From NCBI GenBank assembly GCA_032251335.1, contig JAVVDW010000001.1, positions 241,585 to 305,584 on the forward strand: DNA of 64,000 bases, read 5' to 3'. This document shows, piece by piece, positions 8,608 to 17,843 of this stretch. The notes under the pieces were generated by a model. The model had not been told where the DNA came from and searched no databases. It worked only from the letters and a program-made list of their open reading frames with translations. The stretch is from UM-FILTER-40-17 sp032251335 (lineage in GTDB: Bacteria; Bacteroidota; Bacteroidia; Flavobacteriales; Flavobacteriaceae). The number at the start of each line of letters is the position of its first letter. Position 1 is the first letter of the stretch. Both the position numbers and the translations under genes were made by a program.

Positions 8608-9687
8608 CTATTTATATTCCGCTATTTTAAAAAGAATTCTTTTCATGGTTTCAGACTTTGCCATGGTTTCCCGCCATTCGTCCTCGGCCAAAGAATCTGA
8701 TGTGATACCACCACCCACAAAAATGCGCACTTTATCTTCCTGTATTTGCATACAGCGAAGGTTGACAAAAAAATCGGCATCTTTCGCAGCCCGTACCGGT
8801 CCTAAAAAACCTGCATAATATTCTCTTGAATAACCCTCAATCAAATCTAAAAAAGTTTTTGCAGCTGCTTTTGGAAAACCGCAAATGGCCGGTGTAGGAT
8901 GCAACTTTTGAATGAGTAAGGCGGTAGTAAAATCCTTTAAAGTGGCTATTACTTCGGTATGCAGGTGTAGTAAATTTCCCGCGCGAATGGTTTCCGGTCC
9001 GTTGACTTCAATATCATCGGCCTCAGGCTCTAAAAGTTCGAGCAAATAATCTGTCACTATTTGCTGCTCAGTCATTTCTTTTTCGCGCCAAGAAATTACT
9101 TGGTGCGATTGGTATTGCTTGGTGCCTGCCAGAGAAATGGTTCGGATGCGATTGCCGCGAACAGAAAGTAAATTTTCAGGAGTGGCACCCATCCATGTAC
9201 CCACTTTGGGATGCGAAAAAATATACACAAAGGCATTGGGGTATGCAGACAATAACCCCTTGAAGATTTCCAGGGTTTGTTTAGAGTCATAAGGTACAAA
9301 CTCCTCTCTGGACAACACCACCTTTTTAAAAAAACCTTCTTGAATCTTGGATTTGATGTGTTCAATCTTTTCCAGATAAGCTTTCATTTCAGTGTCGTCC
9401 GGCTGATAAAAATGCTGAATGTTGTCTTTCCGCTTGTTGGTAGATTTCCATTGCAGCGTCGGCATACTGACACGCAAATACGTTCCTTTAATCAATACAG
9501 CATCATCGTTCGGCTCAAAAGGTGCAAAAACAAACCCGGGTTCTTCAAAAGTAGTTGTTTTGTAAAGTGTAGGATCCGGTTGCAAAAAGGCTTCAAAAAA
9601 ATCATCATTGGGTTTTCTATACGCCGCAACAGGCAATTGCTGCTCCCGATGCATAAAAACTTTACTGATGAGTGCATTGAAATCCAT
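8608..9687 (-). CDS. menF: Isochorismate synthase (chorismate-binding enzyme)
   Basis: Converts chorismate to isochorismate, the entry to menaquinone biosynthesis (or to catechol siderophores). The 359-residue protein carries the chorismate-binding C-terminal fold: TISLAGT, HLHTEVIATL, PTPAICGFPKAAA, EGYSREYYAGFLGPV and the final IFVGGGITSDS-type region. Its ATG overlaps the stop of the preceding hotdog thioesterase gene by one base (TAATG), so the two are translationally coupled. A menaquinone role is favoured because a thioesterase of the menI/PaaI type precedes it and ubiE/menG is in the window; no siderophore genes are visible. Confidence 0.85.
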   Translation of the reverse strand: MDFNALISKVFMHREQQLPVAAYRKPNDDFFEAFLQPDPTLYKTTTFEEPGFVFAPFEPNDDAVLIKGTYLRVSMPTLQWKSTNKRKDNIQHFYQPDDTEMKAYLEKIEHIKSKIQEGFFKKVVLSREEFVPYDSKQTLEIFKGLLSAYPNAFVYIFSHPKVGTWMGATPENLLSVRGNRIRTISLAGTKQYQSHQVISWREKEMTEQQIVTDYLLELLEPEADDIEVNGPETIRAGNLLHLHTEVIATLKDFTTALLIQKLHPTPAICGFPKAAAKTFLDLIEGYSREYYAGFLGPVRAAKDADFFVNLRCMQIQEDKVRIFVGGGITSDSLAEDEWRETMAKSETMKRILFKIAEYK

Positions 9688-10106
9688 TACACATCTTTTT
9701 TAAGGGTGATTGTGGTGAGTTTACAATCCGAAATGAGTTGACCGGTTTCGTTGGTGACCGGTATGTGCCAAAGTTGGATGGTTTTGCCGCGATGCAACAA
9801 GGTGGCTTTTGCATACACATAGCCGTCTTTGATGCTTTTTACGTGGTTTGCTGAAATTTCGATACCGCGAACCATCACTTTATCCGCATTCAGAAAAACA
9901 AAGGCTGCAGCACTTCCAACACTTTCGGCCAAAGCCACAGTAGCACCGCCGTGTAAAACACCATCGGGTTGATGCACGCTGTTGTTGACAGGCATTTTGG
10001 CCGTCAGAAAATTTTCGCCCACATCTACATATTCAATCCTGAGCGTTTCCATGAGCGTGTTTTTGCAAATGGCATTACATCTGTCTAAAATATCCGTCTT
10101 TTCCAA
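9687..10106 (-). CDS. Hotdog-fold thioesterase (PaaI/MenI-like)
   Basis: 139-residue single hotdog domain. The motif HQPDGVLHGGATVALAES contains the HGG and nearby Glu/Asp positions expected for PaaI-type acyl-CoA thioesterases. Coupled to isochorismate synthase by a TAATG overlap, it is a good candidate for 1,4-dihydroxy-2-naphthoyl-CoA hydrolase, a menaquinone step; a general aryl- or acyl-CoA thioesterase is the alternative. The start used here is TTG at 10104-10106, because the residues after it (ILDRCNAICKNTLMETL) look conserved in relatives; the first in-frame ATG would remove 18 residues. Confidence 0.8.
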   Translation of the reverse strand: MEKTDILDRCNAICKNTLMETLRIEYVDVGENFLTAKMPVNNSVHQPDGVLHGGATVALAESVGSAAAFVFLNADKVMVRGIEISANHVKSIKDGYVYAKATLLHRGKTIQLWHIPVTNETGQLISDCKLTTITLKKDV

Positions 10107-10142
10107 TGTTGTGGAGTTTTTATCAAAAGTAGTTATTTCTAA

Positions 10143-11294
10143 TCACTTTCGCACTTTTAGTCCTAAGGCTGCTACGAAAGAAATCACCGTAAAACCCAAA
10201 AGTGCCCAAAAACTGATAGACAAATCCCAAGTTTTGGCAAGAAATCCCAACAAAACAGGACCAATCAAAAATCCGATAAACCCGGATCCTGCGATGAGCG
10301 AAATTCCTTGTGCCGCATCTATATTAGGTGTTTTACCTCCCAACCTGAACAGCTCCGGCACAACTGTTGAAAAACCCAAACCCACCATTCCAAAGCCCGA
10401 AATAGCTATCCAAGGTATTTTGTAAAGTATCAATCCAAAACCAAGCACAGCAATAAGACAGCCGTAGAGTATCACTTTTTTTGAACCTAATTTTTGACTG
10501 ATGCCGTCCCCAAAAAAACGTCCGAATGCCATAAAAAGTGAGAAAAAAGTGTAGCCATAACCAACATGGTTTAGGTCTGCTTTTGCTATTTTCTCTAAAT
10601 ACAATGCGCCCCAATCTACGATAGCGCCTTCACCGGACATAACAAAAAAACCGACCACTATTACTAAAAAAAGTGGTTTGAAGAGTTTTACATCAAAACT
10701 GCTTTCTTCAACTTCTTCCGATTTTAGATGATAAAAATGTTTTAGGTTGGGCGTGTTTACCAAAACCATCACCAATACAACCACGGCCATATGCCAAAAC
10801 GGAAGTGAAACCATCGGCATAAACAGGGTTCCTATGCCGGCACTGATCATCCCGCCCAAACTAAAAAACCCGTGATTTGCAGACATAATATGTACATTGT
10901 CAGACTTTTCAATCTGTGTAACTAAAGTATTCATAGAAATATCCATCAGGCCTGAAAAAACGCCGACCAAAAACAGTCCCAAACAGAGCACAGCGTAGTT
11001 AGGCGCTACAAAAGGGATGATAAAAGACACAAAAAACAGGTACATGGTTATGGAGAGCGAACGACCTGCATGTAAAAAACGAATGATTTTGGGCGCAAAA
11101 ATCAGCATGCAAAATGTGCCAATACCCAAGAAAAGCACTGCGACACCGAGTTCGCCTTCGTCTATTTTCAGTTTGTTTTTGAGCGTTGGGATGTAAATGG
11201 CCCAAGTACCAAAGAGTATATTGAGCGTCATAAAACACATCGCTATCGATCGATATGTAGGATGCTTAAGGATGAGTTGCAAAGTTCTTATCAT
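10143..11294 (-). CDS. MFS transporter (YbjJ-like)
   Basis: 383-residue membrane protein with about twelve hydrophobic segments and a central charged loop (residues ~180-200, LKSEEVEESS). Motif GEGAIVDWGALYL in the seventh-helix region and the N-terminal FGTWAIYIPTLKNKL resemble the YbjJ/fucose-permease-like branch of the major facilitator superfamily. No substrate can be assigned. It follows the kynureninase gene by 54 bases and precedes the thioesterase gene by 36 bases, all on the minus strand, so it may be part of one transcript starting at rimO. Confidence 0.82.
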   Translation of the reverse strand: MIRTLQLILKHPTYRSIAMCFMTLNILFGTWAIYIPTLKNKLKIDEGELGVAVLFLGIGTFCMLIFAPKIIRFLHAGRSLSITMYLFFVSFIIPFVAPNYAVLCLGLFLVGVFSGLMDISMNTLVTQIEKSDNVHIMSANHGFFSLGGMISAGIGTLFMPMVSLPFWHMAVVVLVMVLVNTPNLKHFYHLKSEEVEESSFDVKLFKPLFLVIVVGFFVMSGEGAIVDWGALYLEKIAKADLNHVGYGYTFFSLFMAFGRFFGDGISQKLGSKKVILYGCLIAVLGFGLILYKIPWIAISGFGMVGLGFSTVVPELFRLGGKTPNIDAAQGISLIAGSGFIGFLIGPVLLGFLAKTWDLSISFWALLGFTVISFVAALGLKVRK

Positions 11295-11348
11295 ACTATA
11301 AAGATAACTTTTTTGGCTTGCGAATGTTTACATCAAATTGACAGAAAA

Positions 11349-12623
11349 CTATACGATGTAAACATGTCTGAGTACGTTTTTTAAAATTTCAGCAAATTGA
11401 TACATCTCTTCAAACGAATTGTACAGCGGAACAGGCGCCAAGCGAATCACGCCGGGTTCTCGCCAGTCGGTGACTACGCCTTGCTTGGAAAGCGCATCAA
11501 ACACCTCGCGTCCTTTGTTTTTGAAGTAAAGTGAAAGCTGGCAACCTCTTTTTGAAGGTGTCAGCAATTCAAAATGGCTGTTAAAGCCTTGTGAATGCTC
11601 CAAAAGAAACTGTAGATAGCCTGTGAGTTTTTGACTTTTGGTGGACAAAGCATCCATCCCAACATCTTCAAACATCTGAACAGAAGCCAATTGTGGCGCC
11701 AGGCTCAAGATAGGCAGGTTACTCAGTTGCCAAGCTTCTGCATTAGGCATCGGCTTAAAGGTTTTTTGCATCTGAAAACGCGTAGCCTTGTCTTGTCCCC
11801 ACCAACCTTCAAAACGATTGAGATTTGATTGGTCTAAATATTTTTCATTCACATAAATACCCGCAAGGCTTCCCGGACCGCTGTTGAGGTATTTGTAACT
11901 GCACCAAGTGGCAAAATCGACTCCCCATTTGTGGAGCTCCAGTTTGACATTACCCACAGCATGAGCCAAATCCCAACCCACCATCAAATCACATTCTTTT
12001 GCTTTTTGTGTAATGATTTGCATGTCAAAAACCTGTCCGTTGTAGTAATTGACACCGCCCATTAAAAGGAGCGATGCGGTATCTTTATTTTTTTCAATGG
12101 TTTCGAGTATGTCTTCCGTATGCCAATGATGTGTTCCTTTATGTTTTTTAATTTCGATGATGCCTTCTTGCGGGTGATAACCGTGAAACCTAAGTTGGCT
12201 TTGAAATACATATTGGTCGGAAGAAAATGCTTTTTCTTCGCAGATAATTTTATAACGGTTGGGCGTCGGTTTGTAAAAAGAAACCATTAGAAAATGCAAG
12301 TTGGCTGTAAGCGTATTCATGACTGCCACTTCCTGCGGTTTGGCTCCGACAATATTAGCCAGCTTGGGCGAAAGTTGTTCGTGCATTTCCCACCATGGAT
12401 TTTGGCCATAAAAATGTCCGTCAACAGCCAGTGTGGCCCAATCGCTCAATACTTCTTGCACTTTGGCTTGGGCAGTTTTGGGTTGCAACCCCAAAGAATT
12501 TCCTGTAAAATAAATTACCGGCTTGCCGTTGTGCTTGGGAAATAAAAATTCGTTTTTGTAAGACTTCAGCGGGTCTTTTTCGTCTAACTGTTTTGCGAAT
12601 TCAATAGAATTTTCAAAATTCAT
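11349..12623 (-). CDS. kynU: Kynureninase
   Basis: PLP enzyme that cleaves kynurenine to anthranilate and alanine, or 3-hydroxykynurenine to 3-hydroxyanthranilate. At 424 residues it has family length. Visible motifs: YFTGNSLGLQPK near the N terminus, GWDLAHAVGN (Asp ring-nitrogen contact) and WCSYKYLNSGPG with Lys244 as the Schiff-base lysine. It begins 5 bases after the stop of rimO and is therefore likely co-transcribed. The other kynurenine-pathway genes (tryptophan dioxygenase, kynurenine monooxygenase, 3-hydroxyanthranilate dioxygenase) are not in this window, so whether it serves tryptophan breakdown or NAD synthesis is open. Confidence 0.93.
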   Translation of the reverse strand: MNFENSIEFAKQLDEKDPLKSYKNEFLFPKHNGKPVIYFTGNSLGLQPKTAQAKVQEVLSDWATLAVDGHFYGQNPWWEMHEQLSPKLANIVGAKPQEVAVMNTLTANLHFLMVSFYKPTPNRYKIICEEKAFSSDQYVFQSQLRFHGYHPQEGIIEIKKHKGTHHWHTEDILETIEKNKDTASLLLMGGVNYYNGQVFDMQIITQKAKECDLMVGWDLAHAVGNVKLELHKWGVDFATWCSYKYLNSGPGSLAGIYVNEKYLDQSNLNRFEGWWGQDKATRFQMQKTFKPMPNAEAWQLSNLPILSLAPQLASVQMFEDVGMDALSTKSQKLTGYLQFLLEHSQGFNSHFELLTPSKRGCQLSLYFKNKGREVFDALSKQGVVTDWREPGVIRLAPVPLYNSFEEMYQFAEILKNVLRHVYIV

Positions 12624-12628
12624 AACCT

Positions 12629-13933
12629 TTATTTTAGAGGCTTCCCATAGAGATCGAACTCGGTGGCATCAAAAATTTCTACTTCCGCAAAATCGCCTAT
12701 TTTAACGTAGTGCGCTGCGGCATCTATCAAAACTTCGTTGTCCACATCCGGCGAATCAAACGCGGTTCGCCCCACAAAAAAACCGCCTTCTTTTCTGTCT
12801 ATCAAACAGCGAAAGGTCTGCCCTATTTTTTCCTGATTCAATTCCCATGAAATTTGCGATTGAATTTCCATAATTTCGTTTGCACGCTGTTGCTTGGTTT
12901 CTTCGGGCACATTGTCTTCCAACAAGTAAGCGTGGGTATTTTCTTCATGTGAATAAGTAAAACAACCCAAACGCTCAAACCGCATTTCTTTTACCCAATT
13001 TTTTAGCAGTTCAAAATCGGTTTCTGTTTCGCCCGGGTAGCCTACGATCAGTGTGGTTCTGATGGCCATTCCGGGAACTTTCTCTCGAAAAGTTTTAATG
13101 AGTTGGGTGGTTTTTTCTTGTGTGGTACCTCGCCTCATGGACTTGAGGATGCGGTCAGAAATATGTTGAAGCGGGATGTCTATATAGTTACAAATCTTGG
13201 GTTCTGTCTTCATTACGTCAAGCACATCTAAGGGGAAACCTGTAGGAAAGGCATAATGAAGGCGTATCCACTCAATGCCATCTACAGCGGCCAAAGCCTT
13301 GAGAAGTGTTGCCAAGTTTCGCTTTTTATACAAATCCAGACCGTAATACGTCAAATCTTGGGCAATCAAAATCAGTTCTTTAACCCCTTTCTGCGCTAAG
13401 TTTTCCGCTTCTTTGACCAACTTCTCAATAGGTTGCGACAAGTGCTTGCCGCGCATGAGCGGAATGGCACAGAAGCTACAAGGGCGGTCACATCCTTCTG
13501 CTATTTTAAGGTAGGCGTAATTTTTGGGCGTTGTAGTCAAACGCTCACCGATGAGTTCGTGTTTGTAATCCGCTTCTAGTGCTTTGAGTAGTTGTGGCAG
13601 GTCGGTAGTTCCAAAATAGGCATCAACATCCGGAATTTCTTTCTGAAGATCGGGTTTGTAGCGTTCGCTGAGACAACCGGTCACAAAGACCTTATCGACC
13701 AAACCCTTTTCTTTTTTATCAACGTATTCCAAAATGGTATTGACAGATTCTTCTTTGGCATTGTTGATGAAGCCACAAGTATTGATAACCACAATATTGC
13801 CTTCTTCTTCGTGAACAACATCCTTGCCATTGGCTTTCAATTGTCCCATCAAAACTTCCGAATCATACACATTCTTGGAACAGCCAAGTGTAACGACGTT
13901 TATCCGATTCTTTTTAAGGGTTTTGGTGCGCAT
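12629..13933 (-). CDS. rimO: Ribosomal protein S12 methylthiotransferase
   Basis: Radical-SAM enzyme that methylthiolates a conserved Asp of ribosomal protein S12. The 434-residue protein shows all three parts: an N-terminal UPF0004 domain with cluster ligands Cys18, Cys53 and Cys87; a radical-SAM CxxxCxxC at Cys148, Cys152, Cys155 (EGCDRPCSFC); and a C-terminal TRAM domain ending VEIFDATEFDLYGKPL. RimO rather than MiaB is supported by LGCSKNVYDSE and IAEGCDRPCSFCAIP. First gene of a minus-strand series with kynU, behind a TATCTTTG promoter box. Confidence 0.93.
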   Translation of the reverse strand: MRTKTLKKNRINVVTLGCSKNVYDSEVLMGQLKANGKDVVHEEEGNIVVINTCGFINNAKEESVNTILEYVDKKEKGLVDKVFVTGCLSERYKPDLQKEIPDVDAYFGTTDLPQLLKALEADYKHELIGERLTTTPKNYAYLKIAEGCDRPCSFCAIPLMRGKHLSQPIEKLVKEAENLAQKGVKELILIAQDLTYYGLDLYKKRNLATLLKALAAVDGIEWIRLHYAFPTGFPLDVLDVMKTEPKICNYIDIPLQHISDRILKSMRRGTTQEKTTQLIKTFREKVPGMAIRTTLIVGYPGETETDFELLKNWVKEMRFERLGCFTYSHEENTHAYLLEDNVPEETKQQRANEIMEIQSQISWELNQEKIGQTFRCLIDRKEGGFFVGRTAFDSPDVDNEVLIDAAAHYVKIGDFAEVEIFDATEFDLYGKPLK

Positions 13934-13954
13934 AAATTTTTAGATAAGCTGCGG

Positions 13955-13987
13955 CAAAGATAGTTGATTTGAGAGCGATCAACCAAT
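13955..13987 (-). promoter_or_regulatory. Promoter of rimO-kynU transcript
   Basis: Minus strand: TATCTTTG (13955-13962) matches TAnnTTTG, with ATTG (13984-13987) 21 bases upstream as a one-mismatch -33. The ATG of rimO is about 22 bases downstream. Confidence 0.5.
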
Positions 13988-14064
13988 TTGTCTCCGGCTA
14001 AATTGTCTTCCAAAAAATAATACGGTCAAATGTTAAAAATTTTAGAACCTGACATAAGTCATCA

Positions 14065-14092
14065 TTTGGAAATTTAACAGCAAGTAATTTTA
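14065..14092 (+). promoter_or_regulatory. Possible promoter of ppdK
   Basis: TTTG at 14065-14068 and TAATTTTA at 14085-14092, separated by 16 bases. Both the spacing and the last base depart from consensus, so this is a weak candidate. Confidence 0.3.
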
Positions 14093-14128
14093 CATCACTT
14101 TAACAAACAAAAGTCTAAAATTTCAAAT

Positions 14129-16879
14129 ATGGAAGCAAAAAAAAGAGTCTATCGTTTTGGTGAAAAAACGGCAGACGGCAACAGCAGCATGAAAAACCTC
14201 TTAGGTGGCAAAGGTGCAAATTTGGCCGAAATGAGTGCCATAGGAATTCCTGTTCCACCCGGGTTTACCATCACAACAGAGGTTTGCACAGAATACAATC
14301 GGCTAGGTGAAGAAGCAGTCATTGAACTCATTAAGCCCGAAGTATCCGCAGCTATTGCCAATATAGAAAAAATTATGGGCGCTACTTTTGGCGATTCGGA
14401 AAATCCGCTTTTACTTTCGGTCAGATCCGGCGCAAGGGTGTCTATGCCGGGTATGATGGATACCGTGCTTAATTTAGGACTGAACGACGAAGCCGTAGAA
14501 GGCATCGCCAGAAAATCAGGAAACGAACGTTTTGCTTGGGACTCATATAGACGGTTTATTCAAATGTACGCCGGGGTAGTATTGGGGATGAAAAATGAAT
14601 CGAAAGAAGATTTGGATCCTTTCGAAGAAATCATCGACAACCTTAAGCACAAGCGAAATATCAGCTTAGACACTGATTTTTCAGTAACAGATTTAAAAGA
14701 CTTGGTTTTTGATTTTAAAGAAGCCGTACGCAAGAAAAAAGGCATCCAATTTCCAACAGATCCTTGGGAGCAACTTTGGGGAGCTGTTGTGGCTGTCTTC
14801 AATAGTTGGAACGGTGACCGTGCGGTTTATTATCGAAAAATGCACGGGTATCCGGCAGATTGGGGAACAGCAGTGAATGTGCAAGCCATGGTTTTTGGAA
14901 ACATGGGCGACAACTCCGGAACGGGGGTTGCCTTCTCCCGTGATGCCGGAACGGGCGAAGCCGTTTTCAACGGTGAATACCTTATCAATGCGCAGGGGGA
15001 AGATGTTGTAGCCGGTATTCGTACGCCACAGCAAATTACCTTGTTGGGCTCTCGCAGGTGGGCAGAATTGGCCAAAGTAGAAGAAGCAGAACGCAAGGTA
15101 ACCTATCCTTCTTTGGAAGAGTTGATGCCTAAAATTAACGAAGAGCTTTTTGGCTATCAGCGTAAACTCGAAATGCATTACAAAGACATGCAAGATATGG
15201 AGTTTACCATTCAGGATGGAAAACTTTGGATGCTACAAACCCGAAACGGAAAACGAACCGGTGCGGCCATGGTAAAAATTGCTTATGATATGTTGCAAGA
15301 AGGCGTAATAGACGAAAAAACAGCTTTGCTTAGAATAGAACCCAACAAGTTGGATGAACTACTCCACCCTGTGTTTGACTTGAAACTTTTGAAAAATTCG
15401 CATGTGGTGGCACAAGGACTTCCCGCTTCTCCGGGAGCTGCTACCGGGCAAATCGTCTTTTTTGCCGACGAAGCCGATAAGTTTAAGAACTCTATTTTGG
15501 TGAGGGTAGAAACTTCTCCGGAAGACCTGGAAGGCATGAACGTAGCCAAAGGAATACTAACGGCTCGGGGCGGTATGACCTCGCATGCGGCGGTGGTTGC
15601 CAGAGGCATGGGAAAATGCTGTATTTCTGGCGCGGGAGCTCTAAAAATAAATTACAAAACTCGTACGATGACCGTAAACGGAAAAGAGTTTCACGAAGGT
15701 GACTGGATTTCCCTAAACGGCAGTACAGGTAATATTTACGAAGGAAAAGTGCCTACCAAACAACCCGAACTCAGCGGAGAATTTGGATCGTTGATGGCCT
15801 TGACCGATAAATACGCCCGATTGCTGGTGCGCACCAATGCCGATTCGCCCAAAGATGCACAAATTGCCCGTAGTTTTGGTGCACAAGGCATCGGACTTAC
15901 CCGCACAGAACACATGTTTTTTGACGTAGATAGAATCAAAGCGATGCGTGAAATGATCTTGGCAGACACTGTAAAAGGCAGGAAACACGCATTAAACCAA
16001 TTGTTGCCTATGCAGCGAGAGGACTTTGAAGGTATATTTGAAGCGATGGCAGGATTACCGGTAACCATACGGCTTTTAGATCCACCCCTTCACGAATTCG
16101 TACCACACCAATTGGCTACTCAAAAAGATTTGGCCGATGAAATGCACATTTCATTGGAAGCTGTTAAGAGTAAAGTAGCAGAATTGGAAGAATTTAACCC
16201 CATGTTGGGACACAGAGGTTGCCGATTGGGCAATACCTATCCGGAAATTACCGAAATGCAAACCCGAGCAATCATAGAAGCCGCTTTAAATTTAAAGGCT
16301 AGAAGCATTAAAGCCGTACCGGAAATTATGGTACCATTGGTAGGCGGACTCAACGAATACAAAGCGCAAGCCGTTATTATTCATAAAACAGCCGCAAAAG
16401 TTTTTGCAGAAAGAAACGATCGTATAGACTACCTGGTAGGAACCATGATTGAAGTTCCACGTGCAGCACTTATGGCAGATGAAATAGCCCGTGAAGCCGA
16501 GTTTTTCTCCTTCGGCACCAACGACCTCACACAAATGACCTTTGGATATTCACGAGATGATGCCGGAAAATTTTTACCTATTTATTTAGAAAAAGGCATT
16601 CTGCCCAACGATCCTTTTGAAGTGCTAGATCAAGAAGGTGTCGGACAATTGGTAAAAATGGGTACCCAACGCGGAAGAAGTACGCGCAAAAATCTAAAAG
16701 TTGGTATTTGTGGCGAGCACGGCGGAGAACCCTCCAGTGTAGAATTCTGCCATGCAGTTGGACTCAACTACGTCAGTTGTTCACCCTTCAGAGTGCCCAT
16801 TGCCCGCATGTCTGCTGCACAAGCGGCTATAAAAAGTGATAAAGAACTATCTGTAGAAAAAGAAGTTGCGGTTGTTTGA
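14129..16879 (+). CDS. ppdK: Pyruvate, phosphate dikinase
   Basis: Interconverts pyruvate + ATP + phosphate with phosphoenolpyruvate + AMP + diphosphate; in heterotrophs it supports gluconeogenesis or a reversible glycolytic step. The 916-residue chain has the expected order: an N-terminal ATP-grasp domain (MKNLLGGKGANLAEM; SGARVSMPGMMDTVLNLGL), the swivelling phosphohistidine domain with GGMTSHAAVVARG (His486), and the C-terminal PEP/pyruvate barrel with GTMIEVPRAA, FSFGTNDLTQMTFG and the catalytic Cys861 in GICGEHGGEP. Length and motifs distinguish it from PEP synthase. It appears to be a single-gene unit: rimO diverges upstream and a strong terminator follows. Confidence 0.96.
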   Translation: MEAKKRVYRFGEKTADGNSSMKNLLGGKGANLAEMSAIGIPVPPGFTITTEVCTEYNRLGEEAVIELIKPEVSAAIANIEKIMGATFGDSENPLLLSVRSGARVSMPGMMDTVLNLGLNDEAVEGIARKSGNERFAWDSYRRFIQMYAGVVLGMKNESKEDLDPFEEIIDNLKHKRNISLDTDFSVTDLKDLVFDFKEAVRKKKGIQFPTDPWEQLWGAVVAVFNSWNGDRAVYYRKMHGYPADWGTAVNVQAMVFGNMGDNSGTGVAFSRDAGTGEAVFNGEYLINAQGEDVVAGIRTPQQITLLGSRRWAELAKVEEAERKVTYPSLEELMPKINEELFGYQRKLEMHYKDMQDMEFTIQDGKLWMLQTRNGKRTGAAMVKIAYDMLQEGVIDEKTALLRIEPNKLDELLHPVFDLKLLKNSHVVAQGLPASPGAATGQIVFFADEADKFKNSILVRVETSPEDLEGMNVAKGILTARGGMTSHAAVVARGMGKCCISGAGALKINYKTRTMTVNGKEFHEGDWISLNGSTGNIYEGKVPTKQPELSGEFGSLMALTDKYARLLVRTNADSPKDAQIARSFGAQGIGLTRTEHMFFDVDRIKAMREMILADTVKGRKHALNQLLPMQREDFEGIFEAMAGLPVTIRLLDPPLHEFVPHQLATQKDLADEMHISLEAVKSKVAELEEFNPMLGHRGCRLGNTYPEITEMQTRAIIEAALNLKARSIKAVPEIMVPLVGGLNEYKAQAVIIHKTAAKVFAERNDRIDYLVGTMIEVPRAALMADEIAREAEFFSFGTNDLTQMTFGYSRDDAGKFLPIYLEKGILPNDPFEVLDQEGVGQLVKMGTQRGRSTRKNLKVGICGEHGGEPSSVEFCHAVGLNYVSCSPFRVPIARMSAAQAAIKSDKELSVEKEVAVV

Positions 16880-16930
16880 TATACTTCGAATAGTATAAGT
16901 AAGTGTTGTTTCTATATTTGGTTTAACTTG

Positions 16931-16962
16931 AAGACTGCCTGATAAACGGGCAGTCTTTTTTT
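16931..16962 (+). terminator. Intrinsic terminator of ppdK
   Basis: Perfect 9-bp stem AAGACTGCC / GGCAGTCTT with a 9-base loop, followed by a run of seven T. It lies about 50 bases past the ppdK stop. Confidence 0.9.
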
Positions 16963-17095
16963 GTACGAAATTGGCCGATATTTTGTAAATTTGAAAAAAG
17001 ATAAACATGAAACACCCATGTAAAAATTTTGCACACAGGGGCATGAATATTAAGGGTGTTCCATCTGACCGATGAAAAACAATAAAAATAAACAG

Positions 17096-17515
17096 ATGAA
17101 AAAAATACTTTTTTTATCCTTGCTGTTTTGTGTTTCTACTTTGGTTTATAGTCAGGAGCCATCAAAAAAAATCAAAAAAGAAAAAAAGCCAACAGCGCAA
17201 AGAGACACTATTCGGATTGCCAATGACTCTTTGGAATACGAAATCATCATCATGGAAATCGGTTTTCAAAATTGGCTGGTTACCCAAAGACCTGAAAGCT
17301 ACTACAGCCTCAATTTTTTAGAAAACAGAAACCGAATCTATGTGCAAAATTACAACCAACGCGTGATGAATCCACAGCGATACAATCCGGACTTGTACTT
17401 TCAGCAAATCAATTATGATCCAAGAATTCACTACGGCAAAGAAGTAAATTACTTGCTTTTTATGTATTTCCAATTTTTTGAAAGGCAGTACAAGCAAAAC
17501 CTTAGATATAACTAA
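17096..17515 (+). CDS. Conserved exported protein of unknown function (DUF6146-like)
   Basis: I recognise the overall pattern as the Bacteroidota family DUF6146, but do not know a function. The preferred start is ATG 17096, which gives a clean signal peptide (MKKILFLSLLFCVSTLVYSQ); an upstream in-frame ATG at 17072 adds eight polar residues. After a short Lys-rich linker the mature part is rich in Tyr, Asn and Arg, with a segment NWLVTQRPESYYSLNFLENR and RYNPDLYFQQINYDP. It probably acts in the periplasm or at the outer membrane. It abuts the following membrane-protein gene (1 base between stop and start), suggesting linked expression. Confidence 0.7.
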   Translation: MKKILFLSLLFCVSTLVYSQEPSKKIKKEKKPTAQRDTIRIANDSLEYEIIIMEIGFQNWLVTQRPESYYSLNFLENRNRIYVQNYNQRVMNPQRYNPDLYFQQINYDPRIHYGKEVNYLLFMYFQFFERQYKQNLRYN

Positions 17516-17516
17516 G

Positions 17517-17843
17517 ATGAACAAACTCAAACAACGCTGGCAAATCGAATCGAACTTTCAATTGTTTAAGATTTTACTGGTTTTTGCCATAACCGGAACA
17601 CTTTCTGCCAAACTCTCCGGTCCTTTAATGGATTTTTTAGGACTCTACAGAAGTGTAACGCACCCGCTTATTTATTGGCCATTGTATGTCATCCTGATTT
17701 TACCCATCTACAAGGTGCTCATCATTATTATCGGTTGGGCATTTGGTGAATCTAAATTTTTTATCAACTTTGTAAAAAAAATGTTGAGCCGTATGGGCTT
17801 TGCAAAATTTTTGAACAACCCCGATGACTCCAAAACACCATAA
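17517..17843 (+). CDS. Small membrane protein of unknown function (DUF6787-like)
   Basis: 108-residue protein starting at ATG 17517, one base after the stop of the upstream gene. Two hydrophobic segments are visible (about residues 16-40 and 50-75), with NKLKQRWQIESNF before the first and a basic tail after the second. It resembles the Bacteroidota family DUF6787, sometimes loosely labelled diacylglyceryl transferase; I see no catalytic motif that would justify that label. Its end overlaps the start of the next gene by 20 bases. Confidence 0.7.
   Translation: MNKLKQRWQIESNFQLFKILLVFAITGTLSAKLSGPLMDFLGLYRSVTHPLIYWPLYVILILPIYKVLIIIIGWAFGESKFFINFVKKMLSRMGFAKFLNNPDDSKTP

Noticed and set aside
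16998..17062. Possible stem between GAAACACCC and GGGTGTTCC before the DUF6146-like gene
   Set aside because: Eight of nine bases over a loop of nearly 40 bases with no supporting features; could be chance.
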